A DNA stretch of 30,914 nt from assembly GCA_002353525.1 (NCBI GenBank), contig DEJV01000055.1:1-30914 (forward strand), given 5' to 3'. This DNA is from Prevotella sp. UBA2739 (GTDB taxonomy: Bacteria > Bacteroidota > Bacteroidia > Bacteroidales > Bacteroidaceae). The position numbers and the translations under genes were made by a program. The notes under the pieces are model-generated. The model ran no database searches. It saw nothing but the letters and a program-made list of their open reading frames with translations, and was not told where the DNA came from. Shown in pieces: positions 6,952-16,032 of this stretch (its first letter is position 1; each line of letters opens with the position of its first letter).

Positions 6952-6959
6952 TATCTTTG
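6952..6959 (+). promoter_or_regulatory. -7 promoter element of the xylanolytic operon
   Basis: TATCTTTG matches the Bacteroidota -7 consensus exactly. No TTTG lies 19-21 bp upstream; that slot adjoins the CRP-like dyad. The first following ATG (6968) is only 8 bp away, too close to the expected transcription start to be translated well. This supports the ATG at 7001 as the start of the xylanase. Confidence 0.7.
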
Positions 6960-7000
6960 TCGTCGGAATGATTGACAACAATAACAAACACAATGCAAAA

Positions 7001-9187
7001 ATGAAGACAACAACGATGAAGACAATGCTGACACTGGTGGTGCTGGCCCTGACGGCAAACGTGCAGGCACAAGGTCTGAAGGATGCCTACAAGAACTATT
7101 TCATGATAGGCGTGGCCGTGAACCAGCGTAACATCAGCCAGACGGAACAGATGGAACTCATCAAACGCGAGTTCAACAGCATCACCGCCGAGAACGACAT
7201 GAAACCCGAGCCCACCGAACCAAAAGAGGGTGTATACAACTGGGAGGGAGCCGACCGCATTGCCAACTTCTGCCGGCAAAACGGACTGAAACTGCGCGGC
7301 CACTGCCTGATGTGGCACTCGCAGATTGGCAAGTGGATGTATGACGACAACCCCACCAAAGAGGTGTTCTACGAGCGCATGCGCAAGCATATCCATGCCG
7401 TGGTGAACCGCTACAAGGATGTGGTCTACTGCTGGGATGTGGTGAACGAGGCCATGACCGACGACCCCAATGCCGTTGACCCCTACCGCCAGAGCCCCAT
7501 GTATAAGCTCTGCGGCGACGAGTTCATAGCCAAGGCGTTCCAGTATGCCCGTGAGGCCGACCCCAAGGCGTTGCTGTTCTACAACGACTACAACGAGTGC
7601 GACCCCGTGAAGAGCCAGCGCATATATAATATGGTGAAGGCCATGAAGCAGGCCGGAGTACCCATCGACGGCATTGGCATGCAGGGCCACTATAATATCT
7701 ACGGCCCCACTGAGGAGGCTGTAGACAAAGCCCTGACGCTCTACAAGAAGGTGGTGAAGCACATCCACGTCACCGAGCTCGACATCCGGGTGAACACCGA
7801 GATGGGCGGACAGCTGCGCTTCAGCCGTGAGGGTGTCAACGTGAGCGACTCCATCAAGCAACACCTGGCCGACCAGTATGCCCGCGTGTTCAGCGTGTTC
7901 CGCAAGCATAAGGATGTGGTGGACTGTGTGACGTTCTGGAATCTCTCCGACCGCGACTCGTGGCTCGGCGCTGCTAACTATCCGCTGCCCTTCGACACCG
8001 ACTACCGTCCCAAGCAGGCTTACGACGTGATTAAGAACATGCTGCCTGCCAAGTGGGAACTACCCAAGGCACCGGCACGGCGCCCCAACCGCAACATGCA
8101 GCGCCCGCCGTTCAACCCGCAGTTTGCCTTCCGCCCCATAGAGGGAGTGAAGGACGACTTCAAACCGTCGACGAAGAACCAGCCCGGACAGCCATATCCG
8201 CAGGTGAACTCGCAGGGATACGTGCGTTTCCGCGTCGAGGCCCCCGATGCCAAAGCCATCACCGTGAGCCTGGGACTGGGCGGACGTGGCGGCACAAAGT
8301 TGCACAAGACCTACGACGGATCGTGGGTGGGCACCACCGAAGGGCCCATGGACGAGGGATTCCACTATTACCACCTGACCGTTGACGGAGGAACACTCAA
8401 CGACCCGGGCGCACAGAACTACTACGGCTCGTGCCGCTGGGAGAGTGGCATCGAGATACCCGCCCACGACCAGGACTTCTATGCCTGCCGCATGGACGTG
8501 CCCCACGGACGGGTGCAGCAGGTGCTCTTCCCCTCGGCCAGCACCAACACCGTGCGCCGCGCCATGGTTTACACCCCGCCCACCTACGGCAAGAACAAGA
8601 AAGAGCGATTCCCCGTGCTCTACCTGCAGCATGGATGGGGCGAGGACGAGACTGCCTGGAGCCGACAGGGACATGCCAACCTGATTATGGACAACCTCAT
8701 TGCCGAGGGGAAAACCGTGCCCTTCATCATCGTGATGACCTACGGTATGACCAACGACGTGAAGTTTGGCCGCATACGTGAGTTCACGGCCGAAGACTTC
8801 GAGCGCGTGCTGGTAGACGAGCTGGTGCCCTATATCGACGCCCACTTCCAGACTAAGGCCGACAAGCAGCACCGCGCCATGGCAGGACTCTCGATGGGCG
8901 GATTCGAAACCAAGCTCATCACCCTGCGCCGTCCGGAGGTGTTTGGCTACTACGGCCTGCTGAGCGGCGGCCAATACGAGCCTGCCGACATCAAAGACCC
9001 GCGTCAGGTACGCCTCATCTTCCAAAGCTGCGGCTCGAAAGAGCGTCCCGATGCCATCCGCCAGTCTACCGAACGGCTGAAGGCCGCAGGACTGAACGCC
9101 GTGGGTTACGTATCTGAGGGCACCGCCCACGAGTTCCTGACATGGCGACGCAGCCTCTACCAGATGGCCCCACTATTGTTCAAATGA
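7001..9187 (+). CDS. Bifunctional GH10 endo-xylanase / CE1 feruloyl esterase (Xyn10D-Fae1A type)
   Basis: The 728-residue secreted enzyme (numbered from ATG 7001) starts with a signal peptide ending NVQAQ. The GH10 barrel covers ~25-350, with acid/base Glu150 in WDVVNEAM and nucleophile Glu259 in HVTELDIR, plus GHCLMWHSQ and GMQGHYN. A proline-rich linker leads to an E-set/CBM48-like beta domain (~400-490: GYVRFRVEAPDAKAITV, GFHYYHLTVDG). The C-terminal CE1 esterase (~515-728) has LYLQHGWGEDETAW, nucleophile Ser631 in GLSMGG and His710 in GTAHEF. The same order is known from the characterised P. ruminicola 23 bifunctional xylanase-ferulic acid esterase. It would cut the xylan backbone and release ferulate from arabinose side chains. 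First gene of a five-gene operon behind a CRP-type site. Confidence 0.96.
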   Translation: MKTTTMKTMLTLVVLALTANVQAQGLKDAYKNYFMIGVAVNQRNISQTEQMELIKREFNSITAENDMKPEPTEPKEGVYNWEGADRIANFCRQNGLKLRGHCLMWHSQIGKWMYDDNPTKEVFYERMRKHIHAVVNRYKDVVYCWDVVNEAMTDDPNAVDPYRQSPMYKLCGDEFIAKAFQYAREADPKALLFYNDYNECDPVKSQRIYNMVKAMKQAGVPIDGIGMQGHYNIYGPTEEAVDKALTLYKKVVKHIHVTELDIRVNTEMGGQLRFSREGVNVSDSIKQHLADQYARVFSVFRKHKDVVDCVTFWNLSDRDSWLGAANYPLPFDTDYRPKQAYDVIKNMLPAKWELPKAPARRPNRNMQRPPFNPQFAFRPIEGVKDDFKPSTKNQPGQPYPQVNSQGYVRFRVEAPDAKAITVSLGLGGRGGTKLHKTYDGSWVGTTEGPMDEGFHYYHLTVDGGTLNDPGAQNYYGSCRWESGIEIPAHDQDFYACRMDVPHGRVQQVLFPSASTNTVRRAMVYTPPTYGKNKKERFPVLYLQHGWGEDETAWSRQGHANLIMDNLIAEGKTVPFIIVMTYGMTNDVKFGRIREFTAEDFERVLVDELVPYIDAHFQTKADKQHRAMAGLSMGGFETKLITLRRPEVFGYYGLLSGGQYEPADIKDPRQVRLIFQSCGSKERPDAIRQSTERLKAAGLNAVGYVSEGTAHEFLTWRRSLYQMAPLLFK

Positions 9188-9237
9188 TGAGCATGAGCAC
9201 AGCATGGGATGTCCCCACTATTGTTCAAAAATGATGA
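9168..9237. repeat. 45-bp-offset direct repeat at the xylanase/GH43 junction
   Basis: The sequence CCCCACTATTGTTCAA followed by ATGATGA occurs at 9168-9190, where it encodes the last residues (PLLFK) and stop of the xylanase. It occurs again at 9213-9237, with two extra A bases, where it supplies the start codons of the GH43 gene. The offset is 45 bp. The spacer between the genes thus appears to be a tandem copy of the xylanase 3' end. Confidence 0.85.
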
Positions 9238-11906
9238 TGAATAAAATATTGATATCCGTTTTTCTCTGTGTCGCCCCCGTCGTGGTGGCGGCACAGAACC
9301 CTTTTGTGCAGACATGGTGCACCAGCGACCCTGCCCCGCTGGTACACAACGGCACAATGTATGTCTATACCGGGCACGACGAAGATGGTGCCGACTTTTT
9401 CTGGATGCAGGAATGGCGGGTATATAGCACCCGCGACATGGTGAACTGGACCGACCATGGCTCGCCGCTGGCGCTGGAGAGTTTCAGCTGGGCCGACGAC
9501 CGCGCATGGGCATCGCAGTGCATCGAGCGCGACGGTAAGTTCTATTGGTATGTGTGTGCGCACTCGCGGCTGTCGAACGGCATGGCCATCGGCGTGGCCG
9601 TGGCCGACAGTCCCACGGGGCCGTTTCGCGACGCACTGGGCAAACCGCTGTTTGAGAATGGCTCGTGGGACCATATAGACCCCACGGTGATGATCGACGA
9701 CGACGGACAGGCCTGGCTGATGTGGGGCAATCCGCGCATATACTATCTGAGACTAAACCGCGACATGGTGTCGTTTGAGGGCGAGGTGGGCATGATCGAC
9801 ATGACCGAGGAGGCCTTCGGAGGACCCTCCATGGACAAACGCGAAAAAGGCAAACAATACCGCGACAGCTATGTGGAGGGTCCCTGGCTAATGAAAAAGC
9901 CCAAGGGAAGAGGCTACTACCTGCTCTATGCCGCCGGCGGAGTGCCCGAGCACATCAGCTACAGCAGCGCACCCCACCCCACTGGCCCGTGGACATACAT
10001 GGGCGAGGTGATGCCGCTGACAGACACCAACTCGTTTACCAACCATTGCGGCGTGGCCGACTATCAGGGACACTCCTATTTCTTCTATCATACCGGCAAG
10101 CTGCCCCAGGGCGGAGGATTCGGGCGCAGCGTGGCCGTCGAGGAGTTCAGCTATCTGCCCGACGGCTCGTTTCCCACCATCATGCCTACCGACAAGGGCG
10201 TGAGCGCCATTGCCACGTTCAACCCCTACTGCCGGGTGGAGGCCGAGACCATGGCTTTCTCGCGAGGGGTGAAGACCGAACAGAACGAGCAGGTGGGCGT
10301 TTATGTCACCGACATTCACCAGGGCGACTACATCAAGCTGCAGCAGGTGGCCTTTGGCAACAAACTGCCGAGGACATTCACCGCACGGGTGGCCAGCGGA
10401 CTGCGTGGCGGACAGATAGAAATACACATCGACAGCATCGGCGGACAACAGCTGGGCTGCCTGGCCGTACCAGGCACCGGCGGATGGGAGCAATGGCAGA
10501 CGCTGACCACCGACCTGACGGCACGGGTATCGGGCACGCACGACCTATTTCTAGTCTTCAAAGGGCGCAAAGGACCTAAGCTGTTCAACTTCGACTGGTG
10601 GGAGATGCGCGCACTGGAACAGGTGAACATGCCCATCCTGCAAACCAAATATACGGCCGACCCCTCACCGCTGGTGGTGGGCGACACGTTGTTCCTATAC
10701 ACCTCGCACGACTCGTCGCCCGACGAGATTATCGACCCCGACGAGCGTTCCTCGGCTGGATTCTTCATGTACGACTGGCTGTTGTGGTCGACCACCGACA
10801 TGGTGAACTGGACCGCCCATGGCGCCGTGGCCTCGCTGAAAGACTTTGCCTGGCGCACACGCGACAATGGAGCATGGGCCATTCAGACCGTCAAACGCCA
10901 TGGCAAGTATTATCTCTATGCACCGCTGCATGGACATGGCATCGGTGTGCTGGTGAGCGACTCGCCCTACGGACCGTTCAAAGACCCGCTGGGCAAACCC
11001 CTCGTATGGCAGCGGGAACACTGGGAGGACATCGACCCCACGGTTTTCATCGATGACGACGGGCAGGCATACATGTACTGGGGCAATCCCAACACCTATT
11101 ACGTATTGCTGAACGACGACATGATCAGTGTGAAGGGCGACATCCACAAACTGGACTACCGGCTGGACCACTACCAGGAAGGACCGTGGCTCTACAAGCG
11201 CAACGGACACTACTATCTGGCCTATGCTACCACCTGCTGCCCCGAGGCGCTGGGCTATGCCATGAGCGACAAACCCACCGGACCGTGGGAGAGCAAAGGA
11301 TACATCATGCGCCCTACCGACCGCGACCGCGGCAATCATCCGGGCATCTGCGACTATAAGGGACACTCGTATGTCTTCGGTCAGGACTACGACCTGATGC
11401 ACCTCGACACCTTCGAGCACCATGAGCGCCGCTCGGTATCGGCCACAGAGATTACCTACAATGCCGACGGCACCATTCAGGAAGTGCCCTACTGGCTCGA
11501 CCAGCAACCGCTCAAGCAGTTGCAGACACTCAATCCCTACCGCCGCGTGGAGGCAGAGACCATGGCATGGGGCTACGGGCTGAACATCGGGGGTGTGGGC
11601 AACTGCTATATTACCGACCTCAACGACGGCGAGTATATCCGTGTGCGAGGCGTTGACTTTGGCAAGAAGGGCGCCAAGTCGTTCAGCATGACAGCCGCCG
11701 CCAAGGGCAGTGCTAGTGTTACGCTGCGCCTGGATGCGCAGGACGGACCCGTTGTGGGTGTGCTCAACGTCAAGGATACGGGCAGCACGAACCGCTACCG
11801 CCAGTTTTCCACCAAGGTAAAGGGAATGGCAGGCGTACACGACCTCTATCTCTGTTTCGAAAAAGCTAGCGGCGATGTGCGCCTCGACTGGTGGCAGTTC
11901 AAATAA
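9231..11906 (+). CDS. Tandem GH43-CBM6 / GH43-CBM6 enzyme (arabinofuranosidase/xylosidase type)
   Basis: The 891-residue secreted protein has a signal peptide ending VVVAAQ and two copies of the same GH43 plus CBM6-like pair. GH43 domain 1 (~25-325) has base Asp33 (SDPAP), modulator Asp150 (HIDPTV) and acid Glu216 (VEGPW). The first beta-sandwich (~333-461) starts YCRVEAETM and ends FDWWEM. GH43 domain 2 (~473-755) has Asp477 (ADPSP), Asp602 (DIDPTV) and Glu650 (QEGPW), and a second CBM6-like domain (~772-891, YRRVEAETM to LDWWQFK) closes the protein. Both triads are intact, so both domains should be active. Specificity may be alpha-L-arabinofuranosidase, beta-xylosidase or one of each. Three consecutive ATGs (9231, 9234, 9237) are possible starts. 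Second gene of the operon, 43 bp after the xylanase. Confidence 0.95.
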   Translation: MMMNKILISVFLCVAPVVVAAQNPFVQTWCTSDPAPLVHNGTMYVYTGHDEDGADFFWMQEWRVYSTRDMVNWTDHGSPLALESFSWADDRAWASQCIERDGKFYWYVCAHSRLSNGMAIGVAVADSPTGPFRDALGKPLFENGSWDHIDPTVMIDDDGQAWLMWGNPRIYYLRLNRDMVSFEGEVGMIDMTEEAFGGPSMDKREKGKQYRDSYVEGPWLMKKPKGRGYYLLYAAGGVPEHISYSSAPHPTGPWTYMGEVMPLTDTNSFTNHCGVADYQGHSYFFYHTGKLPQGGGFGRSVAVEEFSYLPDGSFPTIMPTDKGVSAIATFNPYCRVEAETMAFSRGVKTEQNEQVGVYVTDIHQGDYIKLQQVAFGNKLPRTFTARVASGLRGGQIEIHIDSIGGQQLGCLAVPGTGGWEQWQTLTTDLTARVSGTHDLFLVFKGRKGPKLFNFDWWEMRALEQVNMPILQTKYTADPSPLVVGDTLFLYTSHDSSPDEIIDPDERSSAGFFMYDWLLWSTTDMVNWTAHGAVASLKDFAWRTRDNGAWAIQTVKRHGKYYLYAPLHGHGIGVLVSDSPYGPFKDPLGKPLVWQREHWEDIDPTVFIDDDGQAYMYWGNPNTYYVLLNDDMISVKGDIHKLDYRLDHYQEGPWLYKRNGHYYLAYATTCCPEALGYAMSDKPTGPWESKGYIMRPTDRDRGNHPGICDYKGHSYVFGQDYDLMHLDTFEHHERRSVSATEITYNADGTIQEVPYWLDQQPLKQLQTLNPYRRVEAETMAWGYGLNIGGVGNCYITDLNDGEYIRVRGVDFGKKGAKSFSMTAAAKGSASVTLRLDAQDGPVVGVLNVKDTGSTNRYRQFSTKVKGMAGVHDLYLCFEKASGDVRLDWWQFK

Positions 11907-11918
11907 GAAAACGACAGT

Positions 11919-14723
11919 ATGACGATACGACACATGAAGAGAATGAATAGAATAATGATGGTAGCCCTGGCACTGCTGTGCCTGACCACCACTGCGAGGG
12001 CACAAACCGTGCAAAGTCCTGATGGCAACATCGTTGTCACTGTAGCGTTTTCAGAGGGCGGCAAACCTCATTACCAGGTGAGCTACCAAGGGCAGGAGGT
12101 GCTGGGAAGCTCTGCACTGGGCGTGGTGACCAACATCGGCGACTTTACACACAACCTGCAGGCAGGAAAGGTGGAAAGTACGGATATTGACGAGAACTAC
12201 GAGCTGCGCAACATCAAACAGCGGCGCGTGCACTACGTGGCACGACAGCTGACGGTGCCTTGCATGCAGAACGACCGTCACGTGATGGACATCATTGTAC
12301 GCGTGAGCAATCGCGATGTGGCCTTTTGCTATCGCCTGCTACCGCAAAAAGACACCCGCGTGTGCGTGGTGAACAGCGAGGCCAGCAGTTTTGTGCTGCC
12401 CGACGGCACCACCACTTTCCTTTGTCCACAGTCGAAACCCATGACGGGGTTTGCACGCACGGCTCCCAGCTACGAGACACCCTATCAGCTCGACCAGCCC
12501 GTAGGCAACAACGGATGGGGCGAGGGATTCACCTTCCCCTGTCTGTTCAAGACAGCCAACAGCCAGTGGGTGCTGATTTCCGAAACAGGTACAGACGGCA
12601 ACTATGTGGGCTGCCGCCTGCAGAACGACGGCGGAGGACACTATAAGATAGGATTCCCGATGGCAGGAGAGATGAACGGCGCTGGCTCGACAACGGCAAC
12701 GCTCGCTCTGCCCGGACAGACTCCGTGGCGGACCATCACCATGGGACCGCTGGCCCACATCGTAGAGACCACCGCAGCCTTCGACCTGGTGCAGCGGAAA
12801 TATGAGCCCTCGCAAGCGTATGTCTACGGAAAAGGCACATGGAGCTGGATTATCGGCATGGATGCCAGCTGTAACTACGACGAGCAGAAACGCTACATCG
12901 ACTTTGCGGCAGCTATGGGCTACAAAAGTGTGCTCGTGGATGCCTTCTGGGACAAGCAGATAGGCTACGACAGGATTGCAGAACTGGCTCGATACGGACT
13001 GGCAAAGGGCGTGGGACTGTTCCTCTGGTACAACTCGAACGGTTCGTGGAACGATGCTCCACAGACACCTATCGGCAAAATGAACAATGCCCGCATCCGA
13101 CGCGAGGAAATGAAATGGATGAAAGACAACGGCATACGCGGCATCAAGGTGGACTTCTTCGGTGGCGACAAACAACCCATGATGCAACTCTACGAGGACA
13201 TCCTGAGCGATGCCAACGACTACGGACTGCTCTGCATCTTCCATGGTTGCACACTGCCCCGTGGCTGGGAGCGCATGTATCCCAACTATGTGGCCTCCGA
13301 GGCGGTGCTCGCCTCCGAGAATCTGCATTTCGGACAGGCTGCCTGCGATGCGGAGGCACGTAATGCCTGCATTCATCCATTTGTAAGAAACACCATAGGC
13401 TCGATGGATTTTGGCGGATCAGCCCTGAACAAACGCTACAGCGCCGACAACCAGCACGGCACCATACGCCGCACCAGCGATGTGTTTGCGCTGGCCACGG
13501 CAGTGCTGTTCCAGAGTGCGGTGCAGCATTTTGCTCTGGCTCCCAACAACCAGATGGACGCTCCCCAGTGGGCCGTCCAGTTCATGAAGCGTGTGCCTAC
13601 CACGTGGGATGAGGTACGCTTCATCGACGGCTACCCGGGCAAGTATGTCATTCTGGCCCGCCGCCATGGCCTGCAGTGGTATGTGGCGGGCATCAACGCC
13701 GACGAGAAGCCTCTGAAAAAGACCATCCCCCTCGATATGTTCACACGCAGCATGACGCTCGACATATACAGCGACGATGCCCGTCTGCAAGGTAACATGC
13801 AGCGCCAGAAGGTGGGTTCGAAAAAGCGCATGGAAATCACTATCCCCTGCAACGGGGCCATCGTCATCTGCAATGAGGTAGACGGCGAGCAGCGCATCGT
13901 GGAGAATGGCGGAACAGGACCCTTCAAGGCGGTGATGACCGACGACCCGAGTCTGCCGGCCCACACTCTTTTCGTGCCCACCGACAGCCTCACTTCCAAG
14001 CCCATCCTTCATATGCCCGTGCTGGTATGGGGCAACGGGGCTTGTGCCAACTCGCCCTTCGAGCACTATAAGTTCCTCAACGAGATTGCCTCTCACGGCT
14101 TTCTGGTTGTGGCCACCGGCTATATGCCCGAGGGTGACGAGCGCTACGTAGGTCCCATGTCGACCAGCGAGCAGCAAATAGAAGCCATCGACTGGCTGTA
14201 CAAGCAAAACAAAAATCCACACTCACCATATTATCAGCGAATCGCTTTGGACCACATCTGCCTGGCAGGCATGTCGTGTGGCGGACTGCAATCTCTCTTC
14301 AATTGTGCTGACCCACGCATCTCGTCGCTCATGATCTGCAATAGCGGTCTTTTCAAACCCTCGAATGCGGCCAGTGCCGTGGGCGGCATGCCCATGCCTC
14401 CGAAGAGCAAGCTGAAAGAGATTCACACCCCCGTATTCTATATCCTCGGCGGCGAGAGCGACATTGCCTACGAGAATGGCATGGACGACTTCCGCCTCAT
14501 CGACCATGTGCCGGCCTGCGTGGCCAACTATCCCGTGGGGCATGGCGGCACCTACGCACAGCCTCATGGCGGCGAGTTTGCCGTGGCTGCCCTCGCCTGG
14601 CTCAAGTGGCAACTGAAGTTCGACCGCGAGGCAGCAAGCATGTTTGTGGGCGACGACTGTGGTCTCTCGCGCCGCAAGGGATGGACATTGCAGAAGAACG
14701 CTAAATTCGACGAGTTGCGCTGA
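11919..14723 (+). CDS. GH97 (retaining, alpha-galactosidase-like) fused to a C-terminal alpha/beta-hydrolase esterase domain
   Basis: The 934-residue protein has a secretion signal ending TTARAQ (~29). Residues ~30-655 are a GH97 glycosidase: N-terminal beta-sandwich, then a barrel with WIIGMDASCNYDEQ and GIKVDFFGGD. The Asp412 in KVDFF sits where retaining GH97 alpha-galactosidases have their nucleophile; inverting SusB-type members lack it. Residues ~665-934 form a second enzyme-like domain: LVWGNGACAN, nucleophile Ser786 in GMSCGG, Asp848 in GGESDIAYENG and His875 in GHGGTY. This looks like an esterase of the dienelactone-hydrolase/PET-hydrolase-like group. Typical GH97 proteins are about 640-720 residues, so the C-terminus is an extra module. 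Likely role: removing an alpha-galactosyl group and an ester from one xylan side chain. An alternative start is ATG 11934. Gap to the GH43 gene is 12 bp; it overlaps the next gene by one base. Confidence 0.92.
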   Translation: MTIRHMKRMNRIMMVALALLCLTTTARAQTVQSPDGNIVVTVAFSEGGKPHYQVSYQGQEVLGSSALGVVTNIGDFTHNLQAGKVESTDIDENYELRNIKQRRVHYVARQLTVPCMQNDRHVMDIIVRVSNRDVAFCYRLLPQKDTRVCVVNSEASSFVLPDGTTTFLCPQSKPMTGFARTAPSYETPYQLDQPVGNNGWGEGFTFPCLFKTANSQWVLISETGTDGNYVGCRLQNDGGGHYKIGFPMAGEMNGAGSTTATLALPGQTPWRTITMGPLAHIVETTAAFDLVQRKYEPSQAYVYGKGTWSWIIGMDASCNYDEQKRYIDFAAAMGYKSVLVDAFWDKQIGYDRIAELARYGLAKGVGLFLWYNSNGSWNDAPQTPIGKMNNARIRREEMKWMKDNGIRGIKVDFFGGDKQPMMQLYEDILSDANDYGLLCIFHGCTLPRGWERMYPNYVASEAVLASENLHFGQAACDAEARNACIHPFVRNTIGSMDFGGSALNKRYSADNQHGTIRRTSDVFALATAVLFQSAVQHFALAPNNQMDAPQWAVQFMKRVPTTWDEVRFIDGYPGKYVILARRHGLQWYVAGINADEKPLKKTIPLDMFTRSMTLDIYSDDARLQGNMQRQKVGSKKRMEITIPCNGAIVICNEVDGEQRIVENGGTGPFKAVMTDDPSLPAHTLFVPTDSLTSKPILHMPVLVWGNGACANSPFEHYKFLNEIASHGFLVVATGYMPEGDERYVGPMSTSEQQIEAIDWLYKQNKNPHSPYYQRIALDHICLAGMSCGGLQSLFNCADPRISSLMICNSGLFKPSNAASAVGGMPMPPKSKLKEIHTPVFYILGGESDIAYENGMDDFRLIDHVPACVANYPVGHGGTYAQPHGGEFAVAALAWLKWQLKFDREAASMFVGDDCGLSRRKGWTLQKNAKFDELR

Positions 14724-16015
14724 TGAAGAAGACGGAACATAACTCCATGCCGCCACGCACATGGTTGTCGCTGGCAGCCACCGTACTGCTGGGCGCTGCC
14801 GTCTTTGTTTATTGGTACGTGCTGAAGCCCCACCTCATCATCGAGCGCGAGCTGCTGCAGATGTTCCGCTTCTCGGCCGACTACTTCGTTGACCGCGTCG
14901 TCATGCCTGCCGGACTGGCACGCTATGTGGCTGACTTCCTGTCGCAGTTCTTCATCAGCGTCTCCTTCGGTGCGCTTGTCATGGCCTTGTTGTCGATGTT
15001 GGCACAGGGATTGTCGTGGCTGTTGCTGCGCCGATTGCGGCCCTCGCTCACCCGGCAGGACGGCTCGGCAAAGAGGTTGTTGTGCGCCCTGTCGTTCGTT
15101 CCTCCGGTGGTTTTCGTGTTTCTCATGAGCGACCTGCGCGTGCAGCTCACTCTCTATGTAGCCTTCCTCATGGTTGTGGGCGCCCTGGTCAGTCTGCCGT
15201 CGGCATCACCGAAGCGTGCTTTCCTCTTGTCAGCCCTGCTCGTGGTGGCCGGTTATTGGTTTGCTGGTCCCATCGTACTGCTGGCAGTATTCCTCACACC
15301 CTTTATTCTCACTACTCATCCCTCTCCCATCACCTCTCATCACTCACTCCTCACCTCTCCTCTCTCACTCCTCACCTCTCAGATAGCCCTCTTCGTTGTC
15401 TGCATCGTCTTCTCTCTGCGCATGGTGCCTTACCCACTCCGCATCGTGGCCACCGGCATCGACTATGTGTGGCCCGACAGCCAGATAGGCACCGACGAAG
15501 AGATGCGCTACGACCTGCTTATGCGTCAGGCACGATGGAATCGCATTCTTCAGCACGCCCGGCAACAGCCGCCCCGCAGCGCCGCTTGCCAGCATGTGGC
15601 GCAACTGGCCGCCTGGTATCAGCACCTGATTGACCAGCACCAGCTAGCCGCCAGCTTCGGTAATGTGCGCGAGTCTATCAACAGCAGCGTATCGGCTGGG
15701 CTCGTCAGCGACTTTTGCATGCACCTGGCCATGATCAACATTGCCCAGCGTGCCGCCTTCGAGCTCAATGAGTCGGCAGCCAACTATAACAAGAGCGCAC
15801 GGGCCACCAAACGACTGGCCGAGACCGCCCTGTGCACCGGACAGTATGAGGTGGCGCTGAAATATGCGTCGCTGCTCAGCCAGACCCTCTTCTACCGACG
15901 CTGGGCACAAGAGATACAGACACTGGCCACCCACCCCGCAGCCATCGCCCGCCATCCACGCTATGGCATGCTGCAGAAGGTGCATGCCTCCTTGCACGAT
16001 CAGATATTCATTTAA
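14723..16015 (+). CDS. Polytopic membrane protein, DUF6057-like
   Basis: The 430-residue protein has about six to seven hydrophobic segments in residues 15-235 (LSLAATVLLGAAVFVYWYV, FFISVSFGALVMALLSML, LSFVPPVVFVFLMS, LTLYVAFLMVVGALVSL, FLLSALLVVAGYWFAGPIVLLAVFL, IALFVVCIVFSL). A soluble C-terminal half follows, rich in Gln, Ala and helices (240-430). I tentatively recognise the DUF6057 family of Bacteroidota inner-membrane proteins, whose function is unknown. Residues 197-220 are an odd Ser/Thr/His/Leu stretch encoded by CT-rich repeats and are probably a loop insertion. The start codon overlaps the last base of the GH97-esterase gene, so it belongs to the xylanolytic operon. The next gene, a lipoprotein, follows after 17 bp. 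Confidence 0.85.
   Translation: MKKTEHNSMPPRTWLSLAATVLLGAAVFVYWYVLKPHLIIERELLQMFRFSADYFVDRVVMPAGLARYVADFLSQFFISVSFGALVMALLSMLAQGLSWLLLRRLRPSLTRQDGSAKRLLCALSFVPPVVFVFLMSDLRVQLTLYVAFLMVVGALVSLPSASPKRAFLLSALLVVAGYWFAGPIVLLAVFLTPFILTTHPSPITSHHSLLTSPLSLLTSQIALFVVCIVFSLRMVPYPLRIVATGIDYVWPDSQIGTDEEMRYDLLMRQARWNRILQHARQQPPRSAACQHVAQLAAWYQHLIDQHQLAASFGNVRESINSSVSAGLVSDFCMHLAMINIAQRAAFELNESAANYNKSARATKRLAETALCTGQYEVALKYASLLSQTLFYRRWAQEIQTLATHPAAIARHPRYGMLQKVHASLHDQIFI
15308..15381 (+). repeat. CT-rich repeat inside the membrane-protein gene
   Basis: A 74-bp stretch made almost only of C, T and A carries two exact copies of TCACTCCTCACCTCTC (15344-15359, 15365-15380) with a 21-bp period, plus weaker related units upstream. 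The frame is kept, giving repeated SLLTS peptides. Composition differs sharply from the flanking GC-rich codons and recalls the opposite strand of the repeats next to gyrB (28195-28264). Confidence 0.75.
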
Positions 16016-16032
16016 GCACACACTATACAAAC

